In this document: piece by piece, positions 37,580 to 49,330 of the stretch | Layout: each line of letters starts with the position of its first letter | Numbering within the stretch: position 1 is the stretch's first letter | NCBI GenBank assembly: GCA_037367405.1 | Contig: JAZKJV010003137.1 | Span: 496,001-560,000 of the forward strand | DNA from: Ottelia alismoides | Taxonomy: Eukaryota > Streptophyta > Magnoliopsida > Alismatales > Hydrocharitaceae | Length of the DNA stretch: 64,000 bases | Reading direction: 5' to 3' | Notes under the pieces: model-generated | Told to the model about the DNA's origin: nothing | Database searches by the model: none | Seen by the model: the letters and a program-made list of their open reading frames with translations, nothing else | Translations under genes and position numbers: made by a program

Positions 37580-39050
37580 TTATCTAAGCGGATTTGACTG
37601 GAGAGAAAGAATCTCATTTGATGGAGGTTCGTGAAAATAACTGCAAGGCGATAGGATGGAGTGTAGCAGATCTCCAGGGGATAAGTCCGACCCTGTGCTC
37701 CCACCATATCTATTCGAAGACGACGCCAAGCCATCGCGTGAGTTCCAATGGCAGTTGAACCCGAACCTTCGAGAGGTTGTCATGAAGGAAATCTCGAAAT
37801 GGTGGAGCATCGATTTTATCTACCCCTTCTCTGACTCCAAGTGGGTTAGTCCATTACATGTGGTGCCTAAGAAGACGGGCATCACTACAGTTGTGAGTGA
37901 GTCTGGAGAGGAGATCGCTACCTTGATACCCACCTCTTGGAGGGTTTGTGTGGACTACAAACGATTGAATCAAACCACCAAGAAGGATCATTTCCTGTTG
38001 CCTTTTATTGATCAAATTATAGAGAGGCTAGCTGGGAAGAGTCACTACTGCTTTATTGACGGGTACTCTGGTTACAATCAGGTGGCCATTGCACCAGAAG
38101 ACCAGGACAAGACTACATTCACCTGTCCCTTTGGGACATATGATTTTAGACGGATGCTCTTTGGTCTATGTAACGCCCCGACAACATTCCAAAGGTGCAT
38201 GTTGTCCATCTTTTTGGACATGGTGGGTGATTGCTTATAGGTCTTCATGGATGACTTTTTGGGATATGGAGATGGGTTTGATGCTTGTCTTGACTACCTA
38301 GACCGTGTCCTTCAGCGATGCATCGAGGTCCATCTCGTATTATCTTGGGAGAAGAGTCACTTCACGGTGACTCAAGGGACAATGCTTGTTTATATCATAT
38401 CCAACAGGGGGCATGGAGGTTGATCTGGCCAAGGTGGATATCATCAGGAAACTCAATCCACCGTCCAATTTACGATAGTTACGGTCTTTTCTAGGGCACG
38501 TCGGTTTCTACCGATGATTCATTCTTGATTTCAGTAGGATCGCTCGACCGTTGACTGATTTGCTGACCAAAGACACCGAGTTCATTGTAGATGATAAGTG
38601 TCTTGCATCGTTCGAGACTCTCAAGAGTCTAGTTGTTGAGGCTCCTGTCCTCCAGCTGCCTGATTGGTCTCTCCCATTTGAGATCTTGACAGATGCCTCC
38701 GATTTTACCGTAGGGGCTGTGCTGGGATAGAGGAGGGATGGAGTACCTTTTGCCATTCACTATGCTAGCCATACACTGGATGTCGTGCAAGGAAACTACA
38801 CTATCACTGAGAAGGAGATGCTAGCCGTAGTTTTTGCCCTAGATAAGTTCAGATCGTATATCATTGGATCTAGAGTGACTATCTTTACTGACCATACTGC
38901 CATCAGGTACCTCGTGGCAAAGAAGTATGCCAAAGAGAGATTGATTATATGGATCCTTCTATTCCATGAGTTTGATATTGAGACTAAGGATAAACCTGGA
39001 GTCAAGAATGTGGTGGCGGATCATCTCTCCCAATTAGAGCATCTTGAGGA
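37580..39050 (+). pseudogene. Reverse transcriptase and RNase H remnant of element B
   Basis: The start (CKAIGW-VADLQGI, about 37642) is separated by a one-base frameshift near 37713 from a long open stretch (to 38237). That stretch holds the RT palm: WRVCVDYKRLN, FIDGYSGYNQVAIAPEDQ and GLCNAPTTFQRCM. A stop at 38238-38240 sits just before the intact VFMDDF active site. RNase H follows from about 38685: DASDF--GAVLG, a stop near 38727, TEKEMLAVV, FTDHTAIRYL and VVADHLS. Very close in sequence to element E, but broken. Confidence 0.92.
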
Positions 39051-40395
39051 AGTTGAGCAGACTGATCCCATATCTGAGACCTTCCCAGATGAGGCGATCC
39101 TTGCTATCACCTCGCTCCCATGGTACGATGCCATTGTGAACTATTTTGTTGCTAAGAAAGTTCGAAAAGGTTGGCCCAGGAAGCGATTTGAGACCTTCCT
39201 GGCGAAGGCCAAGTCTTACCATTGGGAGGATCCCATCCTTTATCATGAAGGAGGGGATAGTGTCTGGCGATAGTGCATTCCTCAGGAGGAGCACCATAGC
39301 GTCCTCACCTACATCCACAAGCTGGAGGAAGGAGGACATCACTCTAGGAGGAGAATGACACAGAAAGTGCTGCAATACGACCTATGGTGGCCTACTCTCT
39401 TCAAGGATTCTGATGAATTCGTGAAGAGATGTAGTGACTGTCAGAGGATGGGCACTTGTAGATAGTGTGACATGATGCCGATGCAGCCCACTCACTTCTA
39501 TGAGGTTTTTGACGCATGATTCATTGATTTCATGGGTCCATTCCCTAAGAGCCAGGGATTCGAGTACATTCTATTGTACATTGATTATATGAGTCGTTGG
39601 GTGAGGCCATCCCCGCCCAAACCGCATATGCTAGGACTGTATGCAGAGTTTTGAGGAAGAATATCATTTCACGGTTCGGGGTACCTCGAGTGTTGATTAC
39701 TGACGGAGGGTCTCATTTCATCAACGACAAGGTAAAGGCCCTTGCAAGCGAGTTCAACACTGACCATCGAGTACCCACTGCATATCATCCTCAGACCAAT
39801 GGTCTTGCTGAAGTATAGGGAGATGAAGACTATATTGCAGAAGGTCGTCTGCCCTGACTAAAAGGATTGGTCACAGCTTTTGGACTCGGTCTTGTGGGCA
39901 TATCGGATGTCCTTCAAGACTCCTTTGAGTACATCTCCCTTTCGCCTCATTTATAGCAAGCCCTGCCATTTACCTATTGAGATTAGGCACAAGTCACTTT
40001 GGGCTTTCACAGATATATTATTAGATCCAATGAGTATAGGATATCAGAGGAAGGCAGAATTGGCAGCCCTGGAGAAGCTTAGAGATGCAACCTTTTCGAG
40101 TAGCCTACAATACAAGGAGCGAGTGAAGGAGTGGCATGATTCTCATATCAGCCACAAGCAGTTTGAGCCAGATCAAAGAGTATGGTTGTTTGATGCCAAG
40201 CTTAGATAATTTCCAGGGAAGTTGCAGAGCAAGTGGAAGGGACCATACCTGGTCCGAAAGGTACATGACAATGGATGCATTGACATATATGAGATGTCAT
40301 CTGAGTCTACCTTTCGTGTTAACGGGCAGCGACTCAAACCATATGTAGATCATGAGACATTGGTCGCTGACGTCACCCCTATTCATTTTACATGA
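39051..40395 (+). pseudogene. Integrase remnant of element B
   Basis: The zinc-binding region keeps HK-LEEGGHH and both cysteines (39430-39432 and 39439-39441, CSDC). The catalytic core has FIDFMGPFPKS, ITDGGSHFIN and the NGLAEV block, with stops at 39271-39273 and near 39466, 39519 and 39817 and a frameshift near 39600. The C-terminal region runs to a stop at about 40395. The CSDC here shows what the equivalent site in element E used to be. Confidence 0.9.
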
Positions 40396-40524
40396 GACGT
40401 GGCCTTTGATTCACATCTAGTGCATCTCATGCCTGATTATCACTGTCCTCTACCATGTATAGATCCAGATGTCCTTATCACCTCATTCTTTAGTCCCACA
40501 CCCCATCTGCATCGTATGATTATG

Positions 40525-40562
40525 CTATACTTAGGGTGTACTTTACCCTAAGTATAGAGGGG
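40525..40562 (+). repeat. Hairpin plus oligo-G unit 1 (element B)
   Basis: CTATACTTAGGG (40525-40536) pairs perfectly, 12 of 12, with CCCTAAGTATAG (40546-40557). AGGGG follows. Confidence 0.95.
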
Positions 40563-40612
40563 TGTTGGACTCTTGAGTAATTTTTTGATTCTTTTTACCT
40601 CTGCTTTGCTGC

Positions 40613-40650
40613 CTATACTTAGGGACCCTTCGCCCTAAGTATAGGGGAGG
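40613..40650 (+). repeat. Hairpin plus oligo-G unit 2 (element B)
   Basis: CTATACTTAGGG (40613-40624) pairs perfectly with CCCTAAGTATAG (40633-40644), loop 8 nt, followed by GGGAGG. It starts 88 bp after unit 1. Confidence 0.95.
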
Positions 40651-40698
40651 TAAATCCTGTACATCCTATCACACGGGTTTCCCTTTATGTACAGTCTG

Positions 40699-40735
40699 CT
40701 ATACTTCGGATTACTTGATCCCAAGTATAGGGGGA
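40699..40735 (+). repeat. Hairpin plus oligo-G unit 3 (element B)
   Basis: CTATACTT (40699-40706) pairs with AAGTATAG (40723-40730), followed by GGGGG. It starts 86 bp after unit 2 and is more decayed in the loop-proximal stem. Confidence 0.88.
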
Positions 40736-40802
40736 AACACTGAGCTCTCTTCATTCTATTCTTTGATTCGTCGTTGTAGTATACCATTCCTTTTCACTTC
40801 CC

Positions 40803-40881
40803 TATACTAAGCACGAGTTATGTCTTCTTCAGCACTCTCGATCCACTCTGAGGACATCGTTCGAGCTAAGTATATGGGGTG
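40803..40881 (+). repeat. Long hairpin unit 4 (element B)
   Basis: TATACTAAGC (40803-40812) pairs, with one mismatch, with GCTAAGTATA (40865-40874), followed by TGGGGTG. The enclosed blocks GCACGAG-TATGTCTTC and CTCTGAGGACA are shared with element E at 63923-63970. Confidence 0.85.
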
Positions 40882-42463
40882 TCGTATATATTTCATATAA
40901 ACTTTAGCCATAACTCGGACTTTGTGTGAGTGTGTTAATAAATTAAATGGCTAAAATTCCTTTATCTAAAAAAACATAAAAATTTAAAATTTTTCCTTGT
41001 ACATAAAATTCTTTCTTGCACATACATAGCTATTTATCAAAATTATTTTTGTACAAATGTTTGTAAAAATGTTTAGTGTAAAGAGTTTGTAAATATTTTG
41101 ATATCAAAATTATGTATATAGTACGGAATTTCTGTAAAATGTTTGAAAAACAAAAGTTTGCAAAAACCCTTGTGTAAATGTGTGTAAATATTTTGCAAAA
41201 CTTCTGCATTCATGCATTCATTCATTCAAACATTTTTTAAAAAATTTACACATCTTCCAAAAACATTGATAAAAAGATTTTTGTGTATATTTGTACAGTT
41301 GTTCTGAATCATAGTTGACAATTAAACTGGCCTGGAATTAAATTGGAAAATGGAGTTTGGTTAAGACCTTAATTCACCTAATTCTAAGAGGAACCTTATA
41401 AGGATTAGGGTTAAGACTTTTCAAGTCCATTTGGGACTTAATTCTTTGAGTCCACTAGGCTATGATGATATGTCATTTTGATGAACCTAAGTAGAACACT
41501 TAACAACACACACATGACTCTCATAGACAATGGCTTTACTTGCACCAACACCTTACACATAGCTCTCCACGGATGAGGTGGTGAGGAGACAGTCTTCTTT
41601 GGCTTAGGGTAGGACATGAGGGTAGTACTTCTAGGCGGAACCTCTCTTCTTCTTTTAGTGAAGGAAGTGTGTCTCAACTTGGTCTGGTGATGTTGAGGTC
41701 TAAAGACAGGAGTTGTGGGTTGCAATAAAGCTTCAAAAGATGAATAGTCTACTGGCTCAAGAGGAAAAACTCCTTATGTATATACGCTACACCATGTATA
41801 TATGTTGTACATATGCACATCAAAAAATGTGCAAAGAAACAAAAACTCCAAAGAAGTAATGGGTCTGATTGAAAATAAAATACCCACCGGAGTGTATATA
41901 GTCAAATAAAGCAAAGCTTATGTTACCCATTCTCATCTCATGAAGCTTGCAGCGGGAGACTTAGCTACACTGGTTGGGCTCCCAAGGATACATGTCTACA
42001 CTGGTCATGGTCCATTCTCTTCTTCCTCCTCTTCTTGAGTTGGTTGAACTTGAACTTAGAAGGGAATATCCCGCTCCTCGAGGAAAGAGCTGCCAGACTA
42101 GGACATTAGAGTTAGCTTGTTGAGGGGGGTTGTCACTTTGCCATTTCTGAGGTGGGGAGCTACATATCACTTACACAGTACAAGGAAAGATTCATGGTCA
42201 TTAGAGTTTATGTATGTAGACTTGTTCTGATATGGATTGTTGAGAAGTCTTGACCATAGATTCGTGGAACTTAGAGGCTGTTGAGTTTTAAATCTAAGTC
42301 CAAATAAGGTTCTGACACACTAATAATCCAAAGGTCTGACTGAGCTCCATACTTCAATTTAATGAAGAAAAGTTTAATAATCAGCCGTGATTCTCCTTCT
42401 TTTTGTTTTTCTTTTCTTTTCACTTCTTTTTCAAATAAGTGTTTGCTAAGGTACTAGAAAAAG

Positions 42464-42480
42464 TAAAGTATAGGGGGGGG
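42464..42480 (+). other. Polypurine tract of element B
   Basis: AAGTATAGGGGGGGG-type tract directly before LTR B3. Its core is the same AAGTATAGGGG that ends each hairpin unit upstream. Confidence 0.88.
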
Positions 42481-43741
42481 TGATGAATCCCCATTCATCA
42501 CTCTTTATTCTTTTATTTTAGCTAAATATCTTGACAAAACATCTTGTAAATAGTTGTAAATACAATAAATTAGCAATAAGCATGCATTTGTTAATATTTA
42601 ATAATCAGCATGTATTTGTGGAAAAATAAAAGAATAAAGAATAAAAGAAAAAGAAGGAGATATCTAGAATAAATATTGAGTGACCTGAACCCAAGAGAGG
42701 GTCCAGCTTGGGCCTGATAGCCAAATAAAATAAGTAGAGAGAGATAGGGCCACTCTACCTTGAGGATATTTATCACCTATGTGTATATAATTTTTTTCAC
42801 AAAAATAAAAATAAAATGGTGTTTTTATACCCATATATATATATATATATTCTAAAATCAAAACAAAAATAAGAAAAATAAAATAAAATAAAATTCTCTC
42901 TCACCTTGTATATAATACATGTAAATATGTATCACTGCCTATTTATTTTATACATATAAAAAACAAATAAAAATAAAATAACAATTATTTTATACTCCAA
43001 TTACTGTGTTGTAAATAAATAAAATATAAAATTAGGGTATTTATGCAAAAATCGAAATAAAAATAATTGCACAAAATTCATAGGTATTTTATACATGTAT
43101 ATAATATACTATACTATATATATCATAAATTATTTTTATAAATAGTTTGAAAAATAATAAATATTTTTCATTGTAAACACTTTTTAATTTAAAATCATTT
43201 TCAATTTTTAATTGATTTTACAATTATTTTTGACTTCATATTTTCTGATCGGTCTAGGAGGAATGTTTACCTCGGTCAACTACCTCTCCCGGAACTTCTC
43301 GCGCACGGATCCAACTCACGCACCTGTTTTCGCCCATTTTTCCTGAGCAGATCCTGCACCCTTTAGCTTCGATTTTCTGCCCACATCTCCCCAGTGGATT
43401 GGTTATCCACGGGGATCCCTAGGGAGGCACGGGTGACCTCAGTTCGCGTGCATGCTCCGATTCTTCCAAGCAGCCTAGGATGGGATATATAGTATTCATT
43501 CGACTCCCCAGCAGCTCAGCTCGCACCTCACACCCTTTTTATACCCTAGAACGCTTCACCTTGGTGACAACAACTGGAGGCCGCCTTCGGTCGTCAGAAA
43601 GGTGATGTGCAGCCTACGCTCGCCTCTCGTGGACGGAATGCCGCCGCAACAAGCCTCCTCCGCCAGCCACAACGAAGTTAAGGCAACGACCACATCGACC
43701 GCACCCCCTGGAGCTCACGATTCTACTTGGACCCTCAGGTA
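42481..43741 (+). repeat. LTR B3, 3' LTR of element B, interrupted
   Basis: Begins TGATGAAT-CCCC-ATTCATCA and matches B1 and B2 up to the leader donor CTCAG|GTA, where copia element 2 is inserted. The TATA box lies near 43485. The rest of the LTR would lie right of the nested insertions, outside the window. Confidence 0.9.
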
Positions 43742-46383
43742 TGTTGGACATGCGAGACCACGACGAGCCATTCTGCAATAAATGTTTTTGCAAATATCAT
43801 TCCCTGATCTGAAATGAAGAATCGATAATTCACATAATAGGTCCCTTAGTACAATTAGGGTTATGTACCATGGCCATCTTAATAATCATACAACTGTTGA
43901 TTCAATAATTGAATCATAGAGACTGGTACCTGGATGAATATCTAAACGATTAGACTATGGAATCATCAAGCACCGTCAAATGATTGTTAAGAGATCATCT
44001 CCAGCCTGAGTAGGAGATGGCAATCCTTTCTCAGATAGGCTGATATATGACCGACCTCTTGATGCAGGTCCTCTGCATAGGAATAGAGATTCAAATGTGT
44101 CAGATTAGTTAGGTCAAAGAGTTGATTTAACAAGATCGAGATAACCAAAGTCCTATATCATATGTTGTCACGATACAGGCACACATCCTCTGATCGGAGA
44201 CAGATGTGTTGCTATATGTCTGAGTATGTACATTTGGTAGACCAATAGTTTGATGACCTAACCAAGGTCTATACACCGGCGCACAGGTGTGCATATAAGG
44301 GCATATGAGTTATACGATCTCTTAAAGGGATCATACAGGTTCAGTTACTAAACCGGAAGACATGAGCTCACTCATGAGATATTGGGAAGAATAAAATTCC
44401 GTGCACGGTCGTCTCGCTTTGGAAGCTTGACTGAATTTGTAGGTTTGATATATACTTTTGGAAAGTTTTTGATCAAGACCTAGGTATGATATATGCTTTT
44501 GGAAAGTATATGATCGATACGAACTCCCAATGATGGAATGAGAAACTTAGTGATAAAATCATGAAGTAGATAGTATAAAGTTGATCCAATACTCCAGGTT
44601 TAATCTGAGTCTTCCAGTATGCAGGATGTACAGGTATTGGGAATACCTGAGGATGATGTGATCATAAACGATTGTATAACCATGACGCTTCCATTCCTAG
44701 TGAGTGATGAAACGGGTTTGGATTTTAGTGACTCCTCTCAATAGAGAAGTAATATGATCTTAGTACAAATGTTGGACACTGATTTGAATGTGATTTAGAT
44801 GCAATGAGAAGATTAGATTTGCGGTCTTGATTTAATAAGGCATCTATTGGAGGCCCGCGATCTGGATCTGAGATATTATCTCAATATCTAAGTCACTATA
44901 TGTGGAACAATACAATCGCCCTGTCCTTATCTCAAAGTATTCGTGGAGAAAGCGCATTATCCTTGAATGGGTTCAGGATAATTTCATTGTTGATATTATG
45001 TATCCAAGCATTGAGAAAATAGATAATTAAATGTGATTTAATTATCATGAGTAATATGAATTTGATTCATATTATAAATAGAGTTATCTAAGATAGTTGA
45101 ATGTGATTGAATTATCAAAGATATGAATAATGTGAATGTGATTCATATTATTTGGGCACATGAGAATAGAGATCGAAGATGATTAAATGTGATTTAATTA
45201 TCATGGATATGAATAATGTGGATAGCAATATCCATATTAGTCATATATATTATAAATATGATTTATAATATATAAGAGAGAGCTATTTGTAATTTACATT
45301 TCTTAATTAAATGTTAATGTGAATTGGATTCACATTGGACGTTATATTGAAAATGTAATTTACATTTTATTTTGGTTTGTGAATGTGATTCACAAATTTC
45401 CAATGGCATGATTGTAATGTTCAAAAAATAAATTGGATTTATTTTTGTGAAATAATTTGCAACAAAAGTTGTTGCAAATATTGGAGAGAATCATGAGATA
45501 GTGCAATCTCATGTAATATAGAAAGGAGGCTCCCTTCATAATAAGGAGAGGGGACGACTACCGAGTCCTTATAGGACTCAAAGCCGTCCTCCCCTTTATG
45601 GAAGGAGGTTGCCTCCTTCCTATTCCTCCAATGGAGATTGATTAGATATAATCAAATTATATTTATTATATATTTTATTTTTATTAAATTAATTTTTGTT
45701 GGTTTTTACCAATAAAAATCTTAGCCATTGAAAGAAACACAATCAATGAGAGCCATTGGATTTGTGTTGTCCATGGATTGCGATCCATTGATCCCAAAAT
45801 ATTACAAAAGAAGAGGCATACCTTTTCTCTTCTTTACACAACACACAAGAGAACACAAGTCTCTCTCTCTTTCTCCCTCTACACATCTACTCTCTCTCCC
45901 TCTCATGTGGTCGTCCACCATGGATGCCCTAGAGAGGTTCGCCATCACCGCAGGGTCGTCATTATGCTGTCCGATCGTTTGCTCGTGGATCTCCGTCTCC
46001 TTCGACGTACCTCGTTCAGAAGATGTCAGATCTCGTGTGTCGAGATCAGGAGATCCGCCGCATGGATCATCAACATGTATTGCGAGAAGCACATGTTTCA
46101 TCAACACGCTCGCAAGCATCTCCTCCGTCGGATCAGACTTGAGACAGGAGGTCTCTTCGTTTAGAGACTCGATTGCAACCACGCTTCAAGAGGATATCTT
46201 ATTACATATTTGTGGTTTAGACAAAATGATCCGAGAAGTGTTCTTGGATTATGTGGTTTCGTCGCATGAAAAAAATTTAATTTCCGTTGCATAGAACAAC
46301 TAGTGCGACTAGTCGTTCTTCATCGTATTCGATGCGATGCTCATGCTTTCGTGATGTGCTTGAGGATGTTACCATATCCTTAA
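43742..46383 (+). repeat. 5' LTR of copia element 2 (2642 bp)
   Basis: Begins TGTTGGAC and ends ATATCCTTAA (the terminal CA mutated to AA), followed by AG and the primer site. A long hairpin at 45523-45618 and a CT-rich stretch (about 45862-45902) correspond to those of copia LTR 1. The left 5-bp flank is AGGTA; the right one is outside the window. The 188-codon frame at 45728-46294 lies in the promoter and leader part and shows no domain. Confidence 0.9.
45523..45618. repeat. Long imperfect hairpin in copia LTR 2
   Basis: Outer arms AAGGAGGC (45523-45530) and GCCTCCTT (45611-45618), inner arms GAGTCC (45563-45568) and GGACTC (45574-45579), with further pairing of GGGGACG-like against CGTCC-CCCC-like segments between them. 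Confidence 0.75.
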
Positions 46384-46385
46384 AG

Positions 46386-46397
46386 TGGTATCAGAGC
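46386..46397 (+). other. Primer binding site of copia element 2 (tRNA-iMet)
   Basis: TGGTATCAGAGC, the standard 12-nt complement of the initiator tRNA-Met 3' end, two bases after the LTR end. Confidence 0.95.
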
Positions 46398-49330
46398 CTT
46401 AGGTCGGAAGGTTTTGGATGCGATCCATTAAACGAGGACTTGAGTTCGTTAGGGTTTGCGAAAGTTTTCTTGCATTTCATTTTCGCATCTCGGTTTTGAG
46501 ATTATTTTCGGCACTGTTCAACTTTTTTAAACACAAAAATAATAATTGGATTTTGTTCCCCATTAAATAAGGAAACCGTAAGATCTGAGTTTACGTGATT
46601 TCAATCCCGTTTGCTGAAGTTATGCTCATTTTAATGAACATGTATCCACAGTTTCGGGGACTGCGATCTCAACGTAATTAAAGAGTTAATTGCGGATTTG
46701 AAACACCTTGAAATGCCTGCAAATCATTAAGAGATATTATATTTTTAGTAAGTGAGGGTCCCTGCGGGAAATTCTTTCCTAATCACGAACCCAGTGAATG
46801 TCATTCAATCAATTACTGAAATTTAATTGTTTAATTTCCTGGAATAATTGTGCATAAATATTTGTGAAATATTTGATGATAATTATTCCCTTAAATGACA
46901 TTGCCTTAACCAATATTTGATTAGATGTGATCTAGATCACTAATTGGTTACATGATCTACATTCCAACAAACATGTTGCTTGAATAGGATTTGGAATTTG
47001 TTTAACAAATCTCATTATAATGTTAATCAAAATTGTTTTGATTATTATTATTATATAGTATAATTTCGGTTGAAGAACCAATGATCATCTCAAGTACAAA
47101 GTGATCTATTTTGCATTATCCTTTCCCGAGGTGGAGATGGTGTCTAGTCAGAGAGCATTGGGGTAGTAGGTTGCAACGTATGTGGTCCGTCCCACTCTCG
47201 TCGGTATTGGCCATGACAGCGGGTAGGGTTAGTATAATGCTTAAGAAATTATGATGTATTTCTAATCATTAAAATTCGAAATAATACGTATTTGAGATAA
47301 TACCATGACTCAAGTAACAATAAAGAATGTTTATTGGATACTAATTTGATCATTAATTTAATATGATTAGATTAATTAGAATCCAATTAAAATTAAAACA
47401 TTCTATTAGGAATAGAGATGTTATTTCGCATAGAAGAATTAATCCTAATGAATAATATTCATAATGATTAATTAGAATTTGAACGTGATATGGAGGATCA
47501 CATAAGTTACATCCATGGTCTCCTGTCAAGGCGAAGGGTTCTGTTACCAGATATTGTATGTCGGAGACGCTTGTCTGAAGTGACAGCTCATGCATACAAG
47601 CCATTTGGATCGGGCTCTTCGCTTCTCAGAAGAGTAAGGACGTATACGTAGTGACCCCAATATCGAGTTCTCATATTATTGGGGTAATATTGGATTGTGC
47701 ATAGCGAGTTGTATTCCTGTTGACGGTTGGTTCAATTAAAGACGGGTCAACATCACCTTAGGGGTGGTGGGCCCGGGTGTTAAAGACCGAATTGGGAGAT
47801 GCAAGTTGGACTTACATGGTGGAATGTGTTCCCACTTCTTTTTATCTGAGTTGCAGGTTCTCATATTATTGGGATGTAACAAAGATAAGGAAGGAGATCC
47901 CATATCTTGCCTGAGATATGATGGTAAGTATATCTCCTACATTGAAAGTGATTAAGGGAATGAACTTTCAGTGTTGATAAGGCAAGACAACTTTGATATA
48001 AAAATTCCTAAATCAAGTAAAATATGTATATATAAAAATATATACATTTATGCAAATTTCTTATTTCAGATAATCCTTCATTAAACCCACTCAATGTTAT
48101 ATTCAATAATAACCAGTAAAATATCATGGATTGGACTCATGATCCATATATTGTACTTGCAGTTGGACACATAATGTATGTTGTTGCAATGCGCAAGTTT
48201 CCTCATAATAACGAGGAATGACAATTAAATAGATAATAGGACTACAACTGTAGGGTTTGTATGTCTCTGTAGACTTGATCTCTCATCGTATGTAGTTTGG
48301 AAATGACATGTCGATGATGATCGCAATTGTCAATTAATCCTTATAAAAATCTAAGAAGATATTCTGTCATACATATGTACTCTTGACATTTATCATGTAT
48401 GACATGGTTCACTGCATCATGCAGAATGGTAGCTCTATAAGAGAAGATGTATTCAAAATGTTTGAATACCTACCTGAACCAATGTTTCAAGAGTTTAGAT
48501 GGATGTAGATACGATGAGTGTCATCGTTCTACTGTCTATACTCTAGTCATTCATGAAGCTTCACAATATTCATATTGTATGAATTTAACGAAGCATGTAT
48601 AAATGTTGAAATGCTCTTACATTGAATTCTTTTGAATTTAACATAGGAGATCCTTAGTCTTAAGCAATGGTTGTTTATAGTTAAAGGGAGCGCAGTGGAA
48701 GCATGGGTCAGACCCAAGATAAGAAGGATAGTCAAAGAGTTGATCGTACTTCTATGACTTCTATATGACATCCTGAGTTGGATGAATGCCAATACTACAA
48801 TAAGTTGATGTGTTGATAGTATGACTATCAAGCCTTTCTAGAATCCTTATTGAAGGACTCGGATAGAGCATCAAGATAATCTACATAAATCATTGAAATT
48901 GACTTTCTTATTCGATAGGATAAAGTCCAATAGATGTATCTCAACCTTCTAATGACACTTGCAATTGGTTGCATATATATTAGAAGATTACAAATTTGAT
49001 CTTAAGGTTTATAAGTTATCCACATGGATATTGATGCAATTGTTGCAACAATCTCTGTTGGATTGATAGACTTGTTAATTTCAGTGGGAGAGTCCTTAGT
49101 CTTAGAGAATTTTTCTATGACCTAGATATAAGAATACACTCATTGTTTGTTTCTAAATGTTGGAAATAAACATGAATTCTGAGATAGAACTATCATAAAG
49201 AGTTATGATGAATAAATTTCAGATAGTAATCTAACATCTAGTGGAGTCCACAAAATTAGAAAATTAATGAATGGTTCATTAAGATTTCTAATACAGAAAA
49301 TTAAAACCTTTATAAGATCAATTGGAGGAT
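46398..49330 (+). pseudogene. Leader and gag-side region of copia element 2
   Basis: About 2.9 kb in which no frame of useful length remains. From about 47400 it aligns with copia element 1 from base 1. The gag domain cannot be recognised directly and is assumed from position only. Confidence 0.5.

Larger units (their letters stand above)
40396..42463 (+). other. 3' untranslated region of element B
   Basis: About 2.1 kb between pol and the 3' LTR. The first 480 bp hold four hairpin plus oligo-G units. The part 40890-41330 is AT-rich with nothing recognised. The part 41400-42175 has two antisense frames (95 codons at 41438-41725 and 69 codons at 41961-42170) without family signature. No env-like sense frame is seen. 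Confidence 0.6.

Noticed and set aside
40525..40881. CRISPR-like repeat array
   Set aside because: Units are hairpins in a retrotransposon 3' region, not short direct repeats with unique spacers, and the genome is a plant's.
40396..42480. env-like gene of Athila element B
   Set aside because: No long sense frame, signal peptide or membrane segment can be supported in this 2.1-kb region.
45728..46294. 188-codon frame in copia LTR 2
   Set aside because: Lies in the promoter and leader part of the LTR, and the equivalent frame is not kept in copia LTR 1.
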